A DNA stretch of 64,000 nucleotides from Hybos culiciformis (taxonomy: Eukaryota; Arthropoda; Insecta; Diptera; Hybotidae). The stretch covers positions 7,998,001-8,062,000 of the forward strand of contig OZ023274.1 of NCBI GenBank assembly GCA_964007475.1. The letters are read 5' to 3'. The notes under the pieces are model-generated. The model made no database searches. It was given only the letters and a program-made list of their open reading frames with translations, and was not told the origin of the DNA. Both the position numbers and the translations under genes were made by a program. Of this stretch, positions 39,957 to 51,389 are shown in pieces (within the stretch, counting starts at the first letter, position 1; every line of letters starts with the position of its first letter).

Positions 39957-41904
39957 AAAAAGGAAGGAAGTGAGGGCGGCAGTAAGGGCTGAAGAGAGGG
40001 CGGCAGTAAGGGCTGAAGAGAGGTCGGAAGGGAGGGCGGAAGGGAGGGCGGAACGGAGTACAGAAGTTAGGGCGGAAGTTAGGGCGGAAGTTAGGGCGGA
40101 AGTGAGGGCGGAAGTTAGGGCGGAAGTGAGGGCGGAAGTGAGGGCGGAAGTGAGGGAGGAAGTGAGGGTGGAAGTGAGGGCGGAAGTGAGGGCGGAAGTG
40201 AGGGCGGAAGTGAGGGCGGAAGTGAGGGCGGAAGTGAGGGCGGAAGTGAGGGCAGAAGTGAGGGCGGAAGTGCGGGCGGAAGTGAGGGCGGAAGTGCGGG
40301 CGGAAGTGAGGGCGGAAGTGAGGGCGGAAGTGAGGGCGTAAGTGAGGGCAGAAATGAGGGCGGAAGTGAGGGCGGAAGTGAGGGCGGAAGTGAGGGCGGA
40401 AGTGAGGGCGGAAGTGAGGGCGGAAGTGAGGGCGGAAGTGAGGGCGGAAGTGAGGGCGGAAGTGAGGGCGGAAGTGAGGTCGGAAGTGAGGGCGGAAGTG
40501 AGGGCGGAAGTGAGGGCGGAAGTGAGGGCGGAAGTGAGGGCGGAAGTGAGGGCGGAAGTGAGGGCGGAAGTGAGGACGGAAGTGAGGACGGAAGTGAGGG
40601 CGGAAGTGAGGTTGGAAGTGAGGACGGAAGGGCGGGCGGAAGGGAGGGCGGAATGGAGGACAGAAGTTAGGGCGGAAGTTAGGGCGGAAGTAAGGGCGGA
40701 AGTTAGGGCGGAAGTGAGGGCGGAAGTGAGGGAGGAAGTGAGGGTGGAAGTGCGGGCGGAAGTGAGGGCGGAAGTGAGGGCGGAAGTGAGGGTGGAAGTG
40801 AGGGCGGAAGTGAGGGCGGAAGTGAGGGCGGAAGTGAGGGCGGAAGTGAGGCGGAAGTGAGGGCGGAAGTGAGGGCGGAAGTGAGGGCGGAAGTGAGAGA
40901 GGAAGTGAGGGCGGAAGCGAGGGTGGTAGTGAGGGCGGAAATCAGGGTGGAAATCAGGACGGAAGTGAGGGCGGAAGAGAGGTTGGTAGTTAGGGCAGAA
41001 GTGAGGACGGAAGTGAGGGCGGAAGTGAGGTTGGAAGTGAGGGCGGAAGTGAGGGCGGAAGTGAGGGCGGAAGTGAGGTCGGAAGTGAGGGCGGAAGTGA
41101 GGGCGGAAGTGAGTGCGGAAGTGAGGGCGGAAGTGAGAGTGGAAGTGAGGGCGGAAGTGCGGGCAGAAGTGAGTGCGGAAGTGAGGACGGAAGTGAGGGC
41201 GGAAGTGAGGTTGGAAGTGAGGGCGGAAGTGAGGGCGGAAGTGAGGGCGGAAGTGAGGTCGGAAGTGAGGGCGGAAGTGAGGGCGGAAGTGAGTGCGGAA
41301 GTGAGGGCGGAAGTGAGAGTGGAAGTGAGGGCGGAAGTGCGGGCAGAAGTGAGTGCGGAAGTGAGGGCGGAAGTGAGGGCGGAATTAAGGCGGAAGTGAG
41401 GGTGGAAGTGAGGGCGGAAGTGAGGGCGGAAGTGAGGGCGGAAGTGAGGTCGGAAGTGAGGGCGGAAGTGAGGGCGGAAGTGAGGGCGGAAGTGAGGGTG
41501 GAAGTGAGGGCGGAAGTGAGGGCGGAAGTGAGGGCGGAAGTGAGGGCGGAAGTGAGGGCGGAAGTGAGGGCGGAAGTAAGGGTGGAAGTGAGGGCGGAAG
41601 TGAGGGCGGAAGTGAGAGCGGAAGTGATGGCGGAAGTGAGGGCGGAAGTGAGGGCGGAAGTGAGGGCGGAAGTGTGGGCGGAAGTGAGGGCGGAAGTGAG
41701 GGCGGAAGTGAGGGCGGAAGTTTGGGCGGAAGTGAGGGCGGAAGTGAGGGCGGAAGTGAGGGCGGAAGTGAGGGCGGAAGTGAGTGCGGAAGTGAGGGCG
41801 GAAGCGAGGGTGGTAGTGAGGGCGGAAATCAGGTTGGTAGGGCGGAATCAGGTTGGTAGTTAGGGCAGAAGTGAGGGCGGAAGTGAGGGCGGAAGTGAGG
41901 GTGG
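39957..41904. repeat. GC-rich 12-bp minisatellite GGCGGAAGTGAG
   Basis: About 1.93 kb, or roughly 160 tandem units of GGCGGAAGTGAG, on a strand with almost no pyrimidines other than one C and one T per unit. Edge units are degenerate (GGCGGCAGTAAG, GGCTGAAGAGAG) and central units nearly identical. Higher-order structure is visible: 41041-41160 is identical to 41221-41340, giving a 180-bp duplicated block, and a variant block near 40035-40165 recurs near 40635-40755. Because 12 is a multiple of three, every frame translates to a four-residue repeat (Arg-Ala-Glu-Val or Gly-Gly-Ser-Glu). The frames lack genuine starts and are broken by 11-bp units near 40849 and 41388, so they are not genes. Each consensus unit contains GCGGAAGTG, close to the ETS-family core CCGGAAGTG. 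Confidence 0.96.
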
Positions 41905-42071
41905 AATTACCTGACCAAAAATTTTGGAGAGGGAGCTATGGTTAGGGTTTTCCCTGCTTAAAATATGCAAAAAAAAATGTTTTTTAAATAGGTAGCGCCG
42001 GTGAAATAAAGATTACCTGCCCAAAAGTTTTGGGTAGTTAGCTACTTTTAGAGTCGTCCTGGCTCAAAATA
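41905..42071. repeat. ~105-bp tandem units, right block
   Basis: AATTACCTGACC at 41905 and GATTACCTGCCC at 42011 continue the same ~105-bp family seen left of the minisatellite, with CCAAAA(A/G)TTTTGG, GCTA(T/C)-(G/T)TTAG and CAAAATAT blocks in the same order. The minisatellite therefore sits inside this array. The last unit ends in CTCAAAATATA directly before the hairpin. Confidence 0.85.
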
Positions 42072-42080
42072 TAAAAAAAA

Positions 42081-42308
42081 ACACACGAAGCAGTCATAGG
42101 AACTGCCGAAAGAAGTTTATACTTAAAGCTTTAAACTATGAAATAACAGTGGCTATAAATGATGGGCTGCTCAGTACAAAATGTAAATTAAAATAAAAAT
42201 CAGTCCAGCAGTCCAAAAGCAGTCCATTATTTGTAGTCATTGTTATTTCATAGTTTAAAGCTTTAAGTATAAACTTCTTTCGGCAGTTCCTATGACTGCT
42301 TCGTGTGT
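42081..42308 (+). repeat. Perfect-arm hairpin (68-bp arms, ~91 bp paired)
   Basis: 42081-42148 is exactly the reverse complement of 42241-42308 (68/68). Pairing continues inward for 23 more bases (42149-42171 with 42218-42240), with five substitutions that all give G:U pairs in a plus-strand RNA. Outside, poly-A and poly-T extend the stem. The loop is about 46 nt. A plus-strand transcript would form a stem of about 90 bp, similar in shape to insect hairpin-RNA loci or a foldback MITE. The minus-strand open frame at 42136-42354 is a by-product of the inverted repeat. No target duplication or known microRNA sequence was recognised. Confidence 0.92.
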
Positions 42309-42542
42309 TTTTTTTTTTTTCTTTATTTTCTCGAAGTTCTGATCTAATAAACATCTACCTGGGGATAACAAAATATAAAAATTTTCATTTTTTTTTACGA
42401 ATGTAAGCTCTCTCTTAGCAATATATTCGAATATAGAATATTATCAGATATAAGTAATGAAAAAATTCGGTAGATACAAAATATATATAATTTTTATAAA
42501 TAAAAATATTATATCGCAAAATAAAATAATAAAAAAAGAATT

Positions 42543-42562
42543 GTATGTATGTATGTAAGTAT
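42543..42562. repeat. (GTAT)n microsatellite
   Basis: About four GTAT units, the last degenerating to GTAAGTATA. Confidence 0.8.
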
Positions 42563-45500
42563 ATCCTTTTAGAGTACAAGAAAATTTTATAAAGTTTTTT
42601 TTTTTCTATGGAAAATGAAAAAAAAAAAAAAAACAAAAAAACAAGAATCTCAACAAAATATATTTCATCTACAGAAGAAGAAGAAAAAAACAAAAAAAAA
42701 ACTTAAAAAAAAAAAAATAAAATTCTGGTACTTTAAACGCATGCGTTACACCCAGAGCTAATTATGCAAAATAAATATTATTGCACACATGGATAAATGG
42801 AAAATTATATGAAATGTTGTTTTTTTTTTTTTTTTATTTAGGAAATTTTTTTTTTCTTAATGAAAAGCTTTGAATACATATATATTGTTTTTTTTTTTTT
42901 TTTTCTTATATTTATTTATTATTTGACTGAAACTAATAGTTATCTATTATAGACTTCAGCATAAGATTGTTATTATTTTAATTTTATTTGTTTTTTTTTG
43001 TTTTTCCTAATCACAGTTTGTTTAAGTTTTTTTTTTTTTTTTTTTATTTTTCTTGAAATAATATTCGAAAAGAAAATGAGAAAAACATTTTTTTTTTTAT
43101 TTTTTCATTAAAATTATAATACATATAGTGTAGTATGTATATTATGTTTATATTGTATAATATATGTATATATAGATTTCAATGTTTTCATATATTTTCA
43201 TAACGATATATTCAATGAAGAAATCATTCAGCATTATTTTGTACACACATATATATTTTTTTGATTTGAATTGAAATTGTTTTTAATCAGATTTAAATTA
43301 TTTTATTATTTGGGGGAAAAAAAAAAAACAGAAAGTTTTTGCAAATAATACTTGGAATCTAAATAATATTAAAATTGTTATAGGCATATAAAGTATTAGG
43401 TGGAATAAATTTAGGGAAAATTTTTAGCACATTATTTCAGATCAGAATGAAAAATTTTGATTATTTTCATTAAAGTAAATTTATTAAAGAATTTATTATA
43501 CTCACACTGTCACTTATGCATTTTTCTTTCCAAATTTAATTTATTCATGAGTATGGCTTATGTGTCCCTTAATTGCGCAAGGATTATTCCTATTAAAATA
43601 ATTATATAGAAATCTTCTGCTAACTTAAGTTCGATATAGAACTTGAGGAGATAAGGCCCAGAAGTTAAATTTAAAACATAGAATAATAAAAATATACATG
43701 ATTCAAATGCTTCAATTGTCTCTCTCGATATTAGTTCTTAAGGAGGACCTTCTGATAATATATATAGAAATTTATCCAGGTAAAATTATTGGCAAATATA
43801 TGAATTTTAATTTTCCATTTTTTTTTTATTTTTATCTCTTCCTTGGAAAAAGAAAAAAGTTACACACATGAAGTAAATCCTTTATGCTACAGAAAAAAAA
43901 ATAGTTTCTTTTTTCAGGGCAGTTGTTAATTTAATTTTGGCATAAAGAACAATAAAACAAAAACAAAAAAATACTGAAAATAAAAACAAAACGTCATTTA
44001 TAGAATTGGCAATTTGTTTATTTTTTTTTTCCTGAATATTTGTTTTTCTTTTTTTTTTTTGTTTTTATATGTTTTAAATTACTCCTGATTTGAAGAAGAA
44101 AATTGAACAAAAAAAAAAAATTGCATTAAGATAAATCTTTATTTTATTTTTTTTTTATAGTTTTATTTTATTTTTTTTTTTAGAATTGCAAAATTATCTG
44201 TACATATTTTATTTTTTAATTTACAAAAAAAATAAATTTAGTTGAAAAAAATAGTTATTCCAACTATTTTTTTTATTTTGCAATTTAAAAAAAAAAGAAG
44301 AAATTTTCCTCTATCCCAGTTAGTTCTGGCTGGTGTTACTGATGTCTAAAGACAATAAATTATGCTTCAAAATAGAGAAAATACAAAAAAAAGGCAACTT
44401 CGGAAAATCTATACCTATAACTGAATACTTTTATATATATAGGTATATAGAAAACTTAAATAGCACGAGAAAAATTGCAAAAAATAAAAACGGAAATAGC
44501 ACTTATAATAATTAGTTTCCGGAAGATATTTAAAAAAATTATATAAAAATAGTAGAAAGAATAAATGTTATTTAAAAAATAATATATATAATAATAATAA
44601 TATAAAATAAATTTCTGTAGTTACTGTAGCTATATGAAATGTATATATATGAAAAATCCTAGATAAAAGTATCTACATTTTCATATTTAAATATGTTTTT
44701 TTTTTTTATTTCATTCCTTATAAATTTTTGGTGAAAAATAAAATAAAGATACTAAATTGAATTATTTTGAGGATTTTAAATGCATATTTGAATTTTATAT
44801 AAATTAATTTTGCAATGAAAAACACAATATTGTGTGTTCTGAATTTACTAAAAAAATTATTTATTTATTTATCTTTTGTTTATTTTTATTAAATTTATTA
44901 TTTATGCTATGCATGCATAAAAATAAATTTATGTTATTAATTTCAATAGGGTGGTATATAGTTCCTTTAGGGACATTTGATTGGCATCTCCAAAAATTAA
45001 TATATTATTATTATTAAACAAAAAGAAAAATCAACATAAATCCTAATATTTAAAAGATAAAAAATTATTTAATTTTTTTTTTTTAATATTCTGTGAGTTT
45101 TAAACTCAAATGAAAATATGTATAGTTTATTATAATAAATTCAATTAATTCTTTGACTACAAAAATGAAATTGTTTGCAATTTTTTTCTTTTTTTTTTGT
45201 ATGTTATGGAAATCTAAGGTTTTAATGTTTGTAGGATTTGACTTTTCTGTTTTTTTTTTTCCTTTTGTTTTGACAATTCAATGTAAAATGTTCAATGAAT
45301 TAATGATTTTGTAATTTTTGATTTGTTTTGTCGAAAACCACAAAAAACAAAATAATTAAGAGCCGTCACTGCGAAAAATAAGTCTTGGCTTTGATTGAAG
45401 GATTAATGCAATCTCGACGATTTTTTGATATGTTAGAGAATATAGACCTGGCTCCAGGGTGAGTGAGTTTTTTTTGCCCCAACCTGGCTTTGGAAAATTT

Positions 45501-45780
45501 TTTAGGCTCAAACTGGCTTTTGAAACATTTTTGAAAATCTTGAACATAAAGGAAAAAATATCGCTCTCCAAAGATGGTGAAGTAGAATTTTGAATTTCTT
45601 TAATTTTCTAAACAATTTTTCAATAATTTTATTTAATTATAAAATAAATAACAAAAAAATTCAATAAATTTATATTAAAAATTGTAAAAACATTTTTAGA
45701 TTTTTTTTTTCTTTCTTTATAGTTTATATTGAAATTGTCGTTATAATTTTTGCACATTTGAGCATTATTCATATTATTCA

Positions 45781-45810
<30 letters not shown>
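45781..45810. repeat. (ATT)10 microsatellite
   Basis: A run of ATT triplets. The Asn-rich minus-strand frame at 45629-45844 is simply its translation. Confidence 0.93.
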
Positions 45811-45811
<1 letters not shown>

Positions 45812-48398
45812 TTTAAATGAATAATGTATGTATGCGATACACAAAAATGTACACTATGAAATGTGATTTTATTTTTATATAATTAACAATATGAATAAAA
45901 ATATATGGGGCAATAGAGCAAAAAAAAAAAATAAAAATAAAATAAAAGTACAAAAGCATAAAATAAGTAATTTTGTTTTTTCCTTTTGTTTTCAAAATAA
46001 AAACTTCATAATTTTTTATGTCCTGACCGACATTAGATATAAGTTTTAATTTCATTTTAAATAATATAGAAAGTGAGCTTTAAAAATAATTTAAAACAAA
46101 TTATGGAATTTTTCTTTTTTATATTTCTACTTTAAAATTTGATTTTTTTTTTGAATAATTAAATTAATATCAGAACAGCGCTATTGGTGTGGTGGTTCCA
46201 AGAAGTTTTTTAGACCTCTTTGATTGAAAACAGAAATTTAGCTAAAAATTTAGCTAGAAGTAAGCTAGATTTCCACTGCTATACGAAATAAAGAATAAAC
46301 GTTTAAATTACTTGTAAATTACTTTTTTAACATCTCAATTAAATCCATCCACGCATTAAATATAAAGTAAAATTTAAATAAAATTTAAACATTTTACAAA
46401 TTTAATTTTCTTCCATATATACATAATTACATAGATTTTTCATCCATCCAAACCAAAGCCCGGTAAATTTCAATTTCTCATTTTCGTACTTCACGAAAAA
46501 CTCAAAGAAAAATTTTGAAAAAAAAAAAAGATAAATATTTTAAATTAAAGATATTTATGAAAGAAAATTTTTTTGTTACTTTTTAATTAAAAGAAATTTT
46601 TTATAAATCTCAATTTTTGTTTCCTTTCATTTTGCAATTTTTATTTTTATCAAGAATTATGAAAAAGCACTTTAAGCTGTTTCAATTCTCAATCATTAAA
46701 AAAAAATAAAATAAAATAATAAGAAATTTGTAATTTTCAAACAGATTTTCTAATTAAGTAATTTATCATTTCTAAAGTATACACTTTAAAAATATAAGAA
46801 AATTTTGAAGTATTTTCTTATCGGAAGAATTTTTTTTTGGTTTTTTTGGGTTTTTATTTTTTTTTCCTTAAGGAAATATGTTTTCCAGTCTTTTTTTATA
46901 TAATAATTCTCAGTTCAGTTATTTATTGAGCCATTATTACTTTTATTATTTTTTTTTTTCAAAAATAAAATTTATTATGTTAAAAAACGAATTTCATTTG
47001 CGAAAAAAAAAATTAAAAAAAAATATACGAGTACTAAGTAATTTATAAGGTGTAAATTTTCCAGATAATGTTGACATTAAAAAATATTTATAATTTTGAT
47101 TCATTCGATTCGTTTGTTCGTTGATTCGTAATAATATTTATTATATTTTTTTTTTAATTTCTCAATCATTCATTATTTTATTCATCTTCATATCATTAAG
47201 TCATATGTCATAGTTAAAAAAGTTTTATACACTGACAAACTGTATACATACTGAATCTTCTTACAAGCTAGCTCCACTTTAAGGAAGTGAAAATTAGGAA
47301 TAAATTTATAAAAAATTTAATTTATTCTCTTGATAAATTGAAGTAAAATTTATGGAAAAATAATGACAAGTATAAATAGAAATTTTTTTTATTTTGATAT
47401 ACGTATTAAATAGTTATTCATTCACTATTAATATAAAATTATACATGATATTAATTTATAATAATTGCGAAATTGTGAGCCATCTTAAATTGGAAAACGC
47501 CATTTATAGAAATTGACCTTTACAATGACATAATAACACACATCTAAGTCTAACTTTATCGTTCATGGGTCTTAAATATGCATTAAATCTTGATATAACG
47601 TCGTACAATATAAGATAGGTACAATAAGAAATTCAAATCTAAATCCATATTATATATAATTTATAAAACACAAAGATAGTAGTTAGTTACAATACGGTAT
47701 ATAAATTATATAGATAAAAAAAATTTAAGAGAAATGCAAGAAAAATTTTATTTGCGTGTTTTAATGCGTTTTATAAAATTATAGATAAAAAAATAAAAAA
47801 GATAAAAAAAGCTCGGGTTTTTTTTTTTATTTAAATAAATAACCATTCAAAAATTTATCACTATCTGAATATTTTACACATAAAAGGAAAAAGGTAAAAA
47901 ATACCTTAATATTTTTAACAGCAATAAAAAAAAATAAAAACAATATCTAGGTAAAATGTTTTACTACACACTATATAATTTATATACAACAAAGGCTCTC
48001 GTACCTAGATATTTATTATTTTTATCGACAACGACGAAGACGACGTTATATACATTTAATTTTTCTTGTAAATGACATTTGATTAAATTTGGGTACTACA
48101 TACATATATATAGTAATATATTAAGCATATTTTAACTTTTTCTACTCTTTTAATTACAATTTACATTTGCTTAAAAACTGAAAACTTTTATCTTATGTAG
48201 TATATCTTATTTATCGTACTTAACAATAAATATTAAAACGAATCTATAGATTAAAATGTTGGTAGCAAATGTATCTATAACTTTAATTTCCCTATATATG
48301 TTATTTTATTAATTTTATAAATCTGGAAACACTTCAATGCTGACAAGTTTGGTCATATCATAATTACAAACACAACATATTTATTTTGAAGCTTTTCA

Positions 48399-48442
48399 GC
48401 CTTATCTACATATGTATTTCGCCTTATCTACATATGTAATTC
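48399..48442. repeat. 22-bp tandem duplication
   Basis: GCCTTATCTACATATGTA followed by TTTC or ATTC, two adjacent units (48399-48420 and 48421-48442). Confidence 0.85.
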
Positions 48443-49885
48443 GTCATCCAAAAATTCTTTATCTAATTAAAATTCCTTTGGACAAATTTAATAAAAAAAC
48501 AACTTATTAAAAATTTTCTGAACATATTACTCAATGAATTTCAACTTTTCTCAGATACTTAATCGTTTGAAGAGCAAATTTGGTGTTTAAAATAGTTTTT
48601 TACCAGAACGCAATGAAAAACCTTAAAATATTTCTTATTATTAAAGTTGGTATTTCAAGAATTTTCTTTTATTATCTTTAAGAAAAAAAAGAACAGAACT
48701 ACAAATATAATAGAAAAAAAAATTCAATTTTGAAAATAAAATTTACTCAAAATTTTATACTTGCTACATAACCTACAGAACAATATTCATGAATCCCCAA
48801 ATATAATTCAAACAAATAAAATAAAATTGTTGTAAGTCCCTTTCTCGAGTATTAATTGAAAAAATAATAACAATGTGTAAAAAAATAATCATATAGTTAA
48901 ATTTGCATATTTTTCATTTCAAACTTAACAAAAATTTGGTAATTTAGTTCCGAAATATTAACCAACTTACTTTCTTGACAAACATAAAAACTATAAATAA
49001 TAATGAGTTGGGGGTGTATCCTAACACCACTGCACTTCAAGGCAATAAATTGCCATGAAAACTTTACCATCACTCTCATATACATGCTAATATGAGAGGA
49101 GAGGGCTCGGTACGAAGCATGCAATGGAAAATTAATATTACCACCAAACGATGCTTAAATCAAGCATCAGAAAAGAAAAAAAAAGAATTATAGAAAAAAC
49201 AAACATAAAACAATAAGAACAAGTCTCGTTTCTGATAAACAGAATACGTAAGCCTTCCAAATATGAAAGTTCACATCAATCAGTCATTTGTTCAGAAATT
49301 ATGCTATACATAATAATTTAACTGTTAAAAGTGAAACGTTTTCTTTATGATTATATTGCCCGATTATACTTGAATTTATATAAAATTTGTACATCCAAAT
49401 GTTTGGAAAATATATTTATAACAATTTTTAACTTAAGAATAAAGAATTTTCTTCAAAAAAAAAAATTGGGAACAACAACCAAAGAAAAATGAGAATTTTA
49501 CTCTTTGTATATTCAAAAGGGTTTACATCTTACCAGAGAGCACAAAATTAACAATGAAAAAGATGTTTTCTTTTTATCTTTCCAAATTTTCCTTTCTTTT
49601 TTTTTTTCTTCTTTTTGCTTTTCAACATCATAATTTTCCAGAAAAATAAGTTTCATTTAGAAAATGAAAAATTAGTTACATTGTGTTTACACAATTTTAG
49701 AAATGCTCTGTATTACCAAAAAACATTATATTTAAAATAAAATATAGGTGTTATTTATATTTATATTATTTTCAAGTACAATTGATTAAACAAAAAATAC
49801 TCACTGTAAACATTATGTAGTTGTGTATAGGTACTAGGTACCTCTATCATTACAGTGATAAATAAACGAAACCTTTCATTGCGTA

Positions 49886-49923
49886 AAACCTCAAATCTGA
49901 TAACAAACCTCAAATCTGATAAC
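49886..49923. repeat. 19-bp tandem duplication
   Basis: AAACCTCAAATCTGATAAC occurs twice, 19 bp apart, without mismatch. Confidence 0.85.
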
Positions 49924-51080
49924 AAAAAACCCCTTAAAAACTTCTTTATTTCTTTTTTTTAAATTTCGTATAATTTTGATATTTTGTTAATTTTATATCA
50001 CTTATTTTTTAGTGATTCCAATACATTCTAAATCTACCTAAAAATATGCAATATAATAAAACTAAAAAATTAAATAGTAAAATCTTAAATAATAGTATTT
50101 AAATATGAAGAGATGTCATACGGAAAATATTTTATCCATGGAATTGGCACATTTATATAAGCAATACCTTATTTTTAAAATCTTTAAAATACTTATCTAA
50201 TACTTTTCCTTAATTTGAGGCCTGAGAAAAACTCGTTTCACATAATATTGTAGTTGTTGGACATCTCAATTTTCGTCAAGAGTATCTTTTTTTTTTTGTT
50301 CATGTATTTTTTTTCTTGGTTTTGCTTTTCAAATTTTCGTTTTCACCTCAAATGGTCAATATCTTTAATTTTTCTTCTTTTTCATGTCAAATAACAAATC
50401 ATTATTTTGTTTGTATCCTTTTACGAATTTTTTTTTTCTTCTTTTTATTTTTTTGAACCTCAGAAGAAGAATAAAAGTTGTCGGTAGTATTTGTTAGATA
50501 GATATACAAAAAAAAAAAAAAGTTGAATAAAATGTATTATGGAGATATCCAAAAGTAAGATTCTTAAAGTCAAAAAATATATTTTAGATAAGAATTATTT
50601 TCTTCATATTATTTAAAAGGCTTTAATGTTAAAGCCTGCAAATATGCAAATGTGAACACATAAAATTTTCTAAAATTACATATTTTAGGTTGTTTTGTAA
50701 GCAAATAATAATTTTGACCGTAATGTATCTATGTTTTATTTAAATTTTGAAAAAATGTAAATTAGTTTTCTTTTCCTTGTTAACATTCCAAAAAAAAAAA
50801 ACTTGATTTTTTGCAAGGAATTTTAAATAAAACGAATATTTGACATTTGAAAGTTTGTAAAATTAGAATAAATTTTAAAATAAAATAAATATTTTTTATG
50901 CATTTGAATAAAATTGTTAATAAAGTTGCACACCACAATCATTGAATTATTACTTCTCTTCTACTTAGTTAGTTTTTCTATTGTGTATTTTTCAAATTCT
51001 ATGCAGGAAGGTAGAATTGTACTTACGTATAAAAAAATGAAACATAAAGTTTTGCAAAACAGTAAAAGAGAGAAAACATC

Positions 51081-51330
51081 AGGACACAAATTCAGCTCAA
51101 TATTTAATTTTCAAAATCGGGAAAGCAAATTTCAGCCTAAATATATGCAAAAATATTTTGTTATTTCTATTATAATAATATAACGAAAATATACGAAAAT
51201 TTTAAAATTCCTAAATAAAAAATAAAACAATATGTTTTATTCTTAATATTAGTAAAACAAGGACACAAACTCGACTTAGTGTTTAATTTTAAAAATTGGC
51301 AATACATATTTGAGCCTTGAAGTATGTGAT
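51081..51330. repeat. Diverged ~179-bp tandem duplication
   Basis: AGGACACAAATTCAGCTCAA at 51081 and AGGACACAAACTCGACTTAG at 51260 each begin a block continuing TTTAATTTT(C/A)AAAA, then a glycine-codon-like GGG/GGC patch and CAGCCTAAATATATG or GAGCCTTGAAGTATG. Similarity is about 70% by eye. It lies partly in the open frame at 50914-51183, but neither copy looks coding and the frame is closed in the second copy. Confidence 0.65.
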
Positions 51331-51389
51331 AATCTTTATTATAGAGCTTAATAGCCTTAAAATATGCAAACATTTTAAAGTTGCCAATG

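Larger units (their letters stand above)
42320..51070. other. AT-rich non-coding DNA
   Basis: No gene or transposon terminus was recognised. Poly-T/poly-A density is extreme at 42.6-43.1 and 43.8-44.3 kb. A somewhat GC-richer patch at 45358-45560 carries three CTGGCT motifs and a 71-codon minus-strand frame that I cannot assign. Three small palindromes cluster at 49041-49168. Microsatellites and short tandem duplications are listed separately. Confidence 0.6.

Noticed and set aside
39970..41863. Chain of plus-strand frames encoding Arg-Ala-Glu-Val or Gly-Gly-Ser-Glu repeats
   Set aside because: They are translations of the 12-bp minisatellite. The period is a multiple of three, so any frame is open until an 11-bp unit. 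There is no real start, promoter or unique flanking domain.
45356..45571. 71-codon minus-strand frame in a less AT-rich patch
   Set aside because: Peptide not recognised. The patch contains repeated CTGGCT words and looks like a decayed repeat rather than coding sequence.
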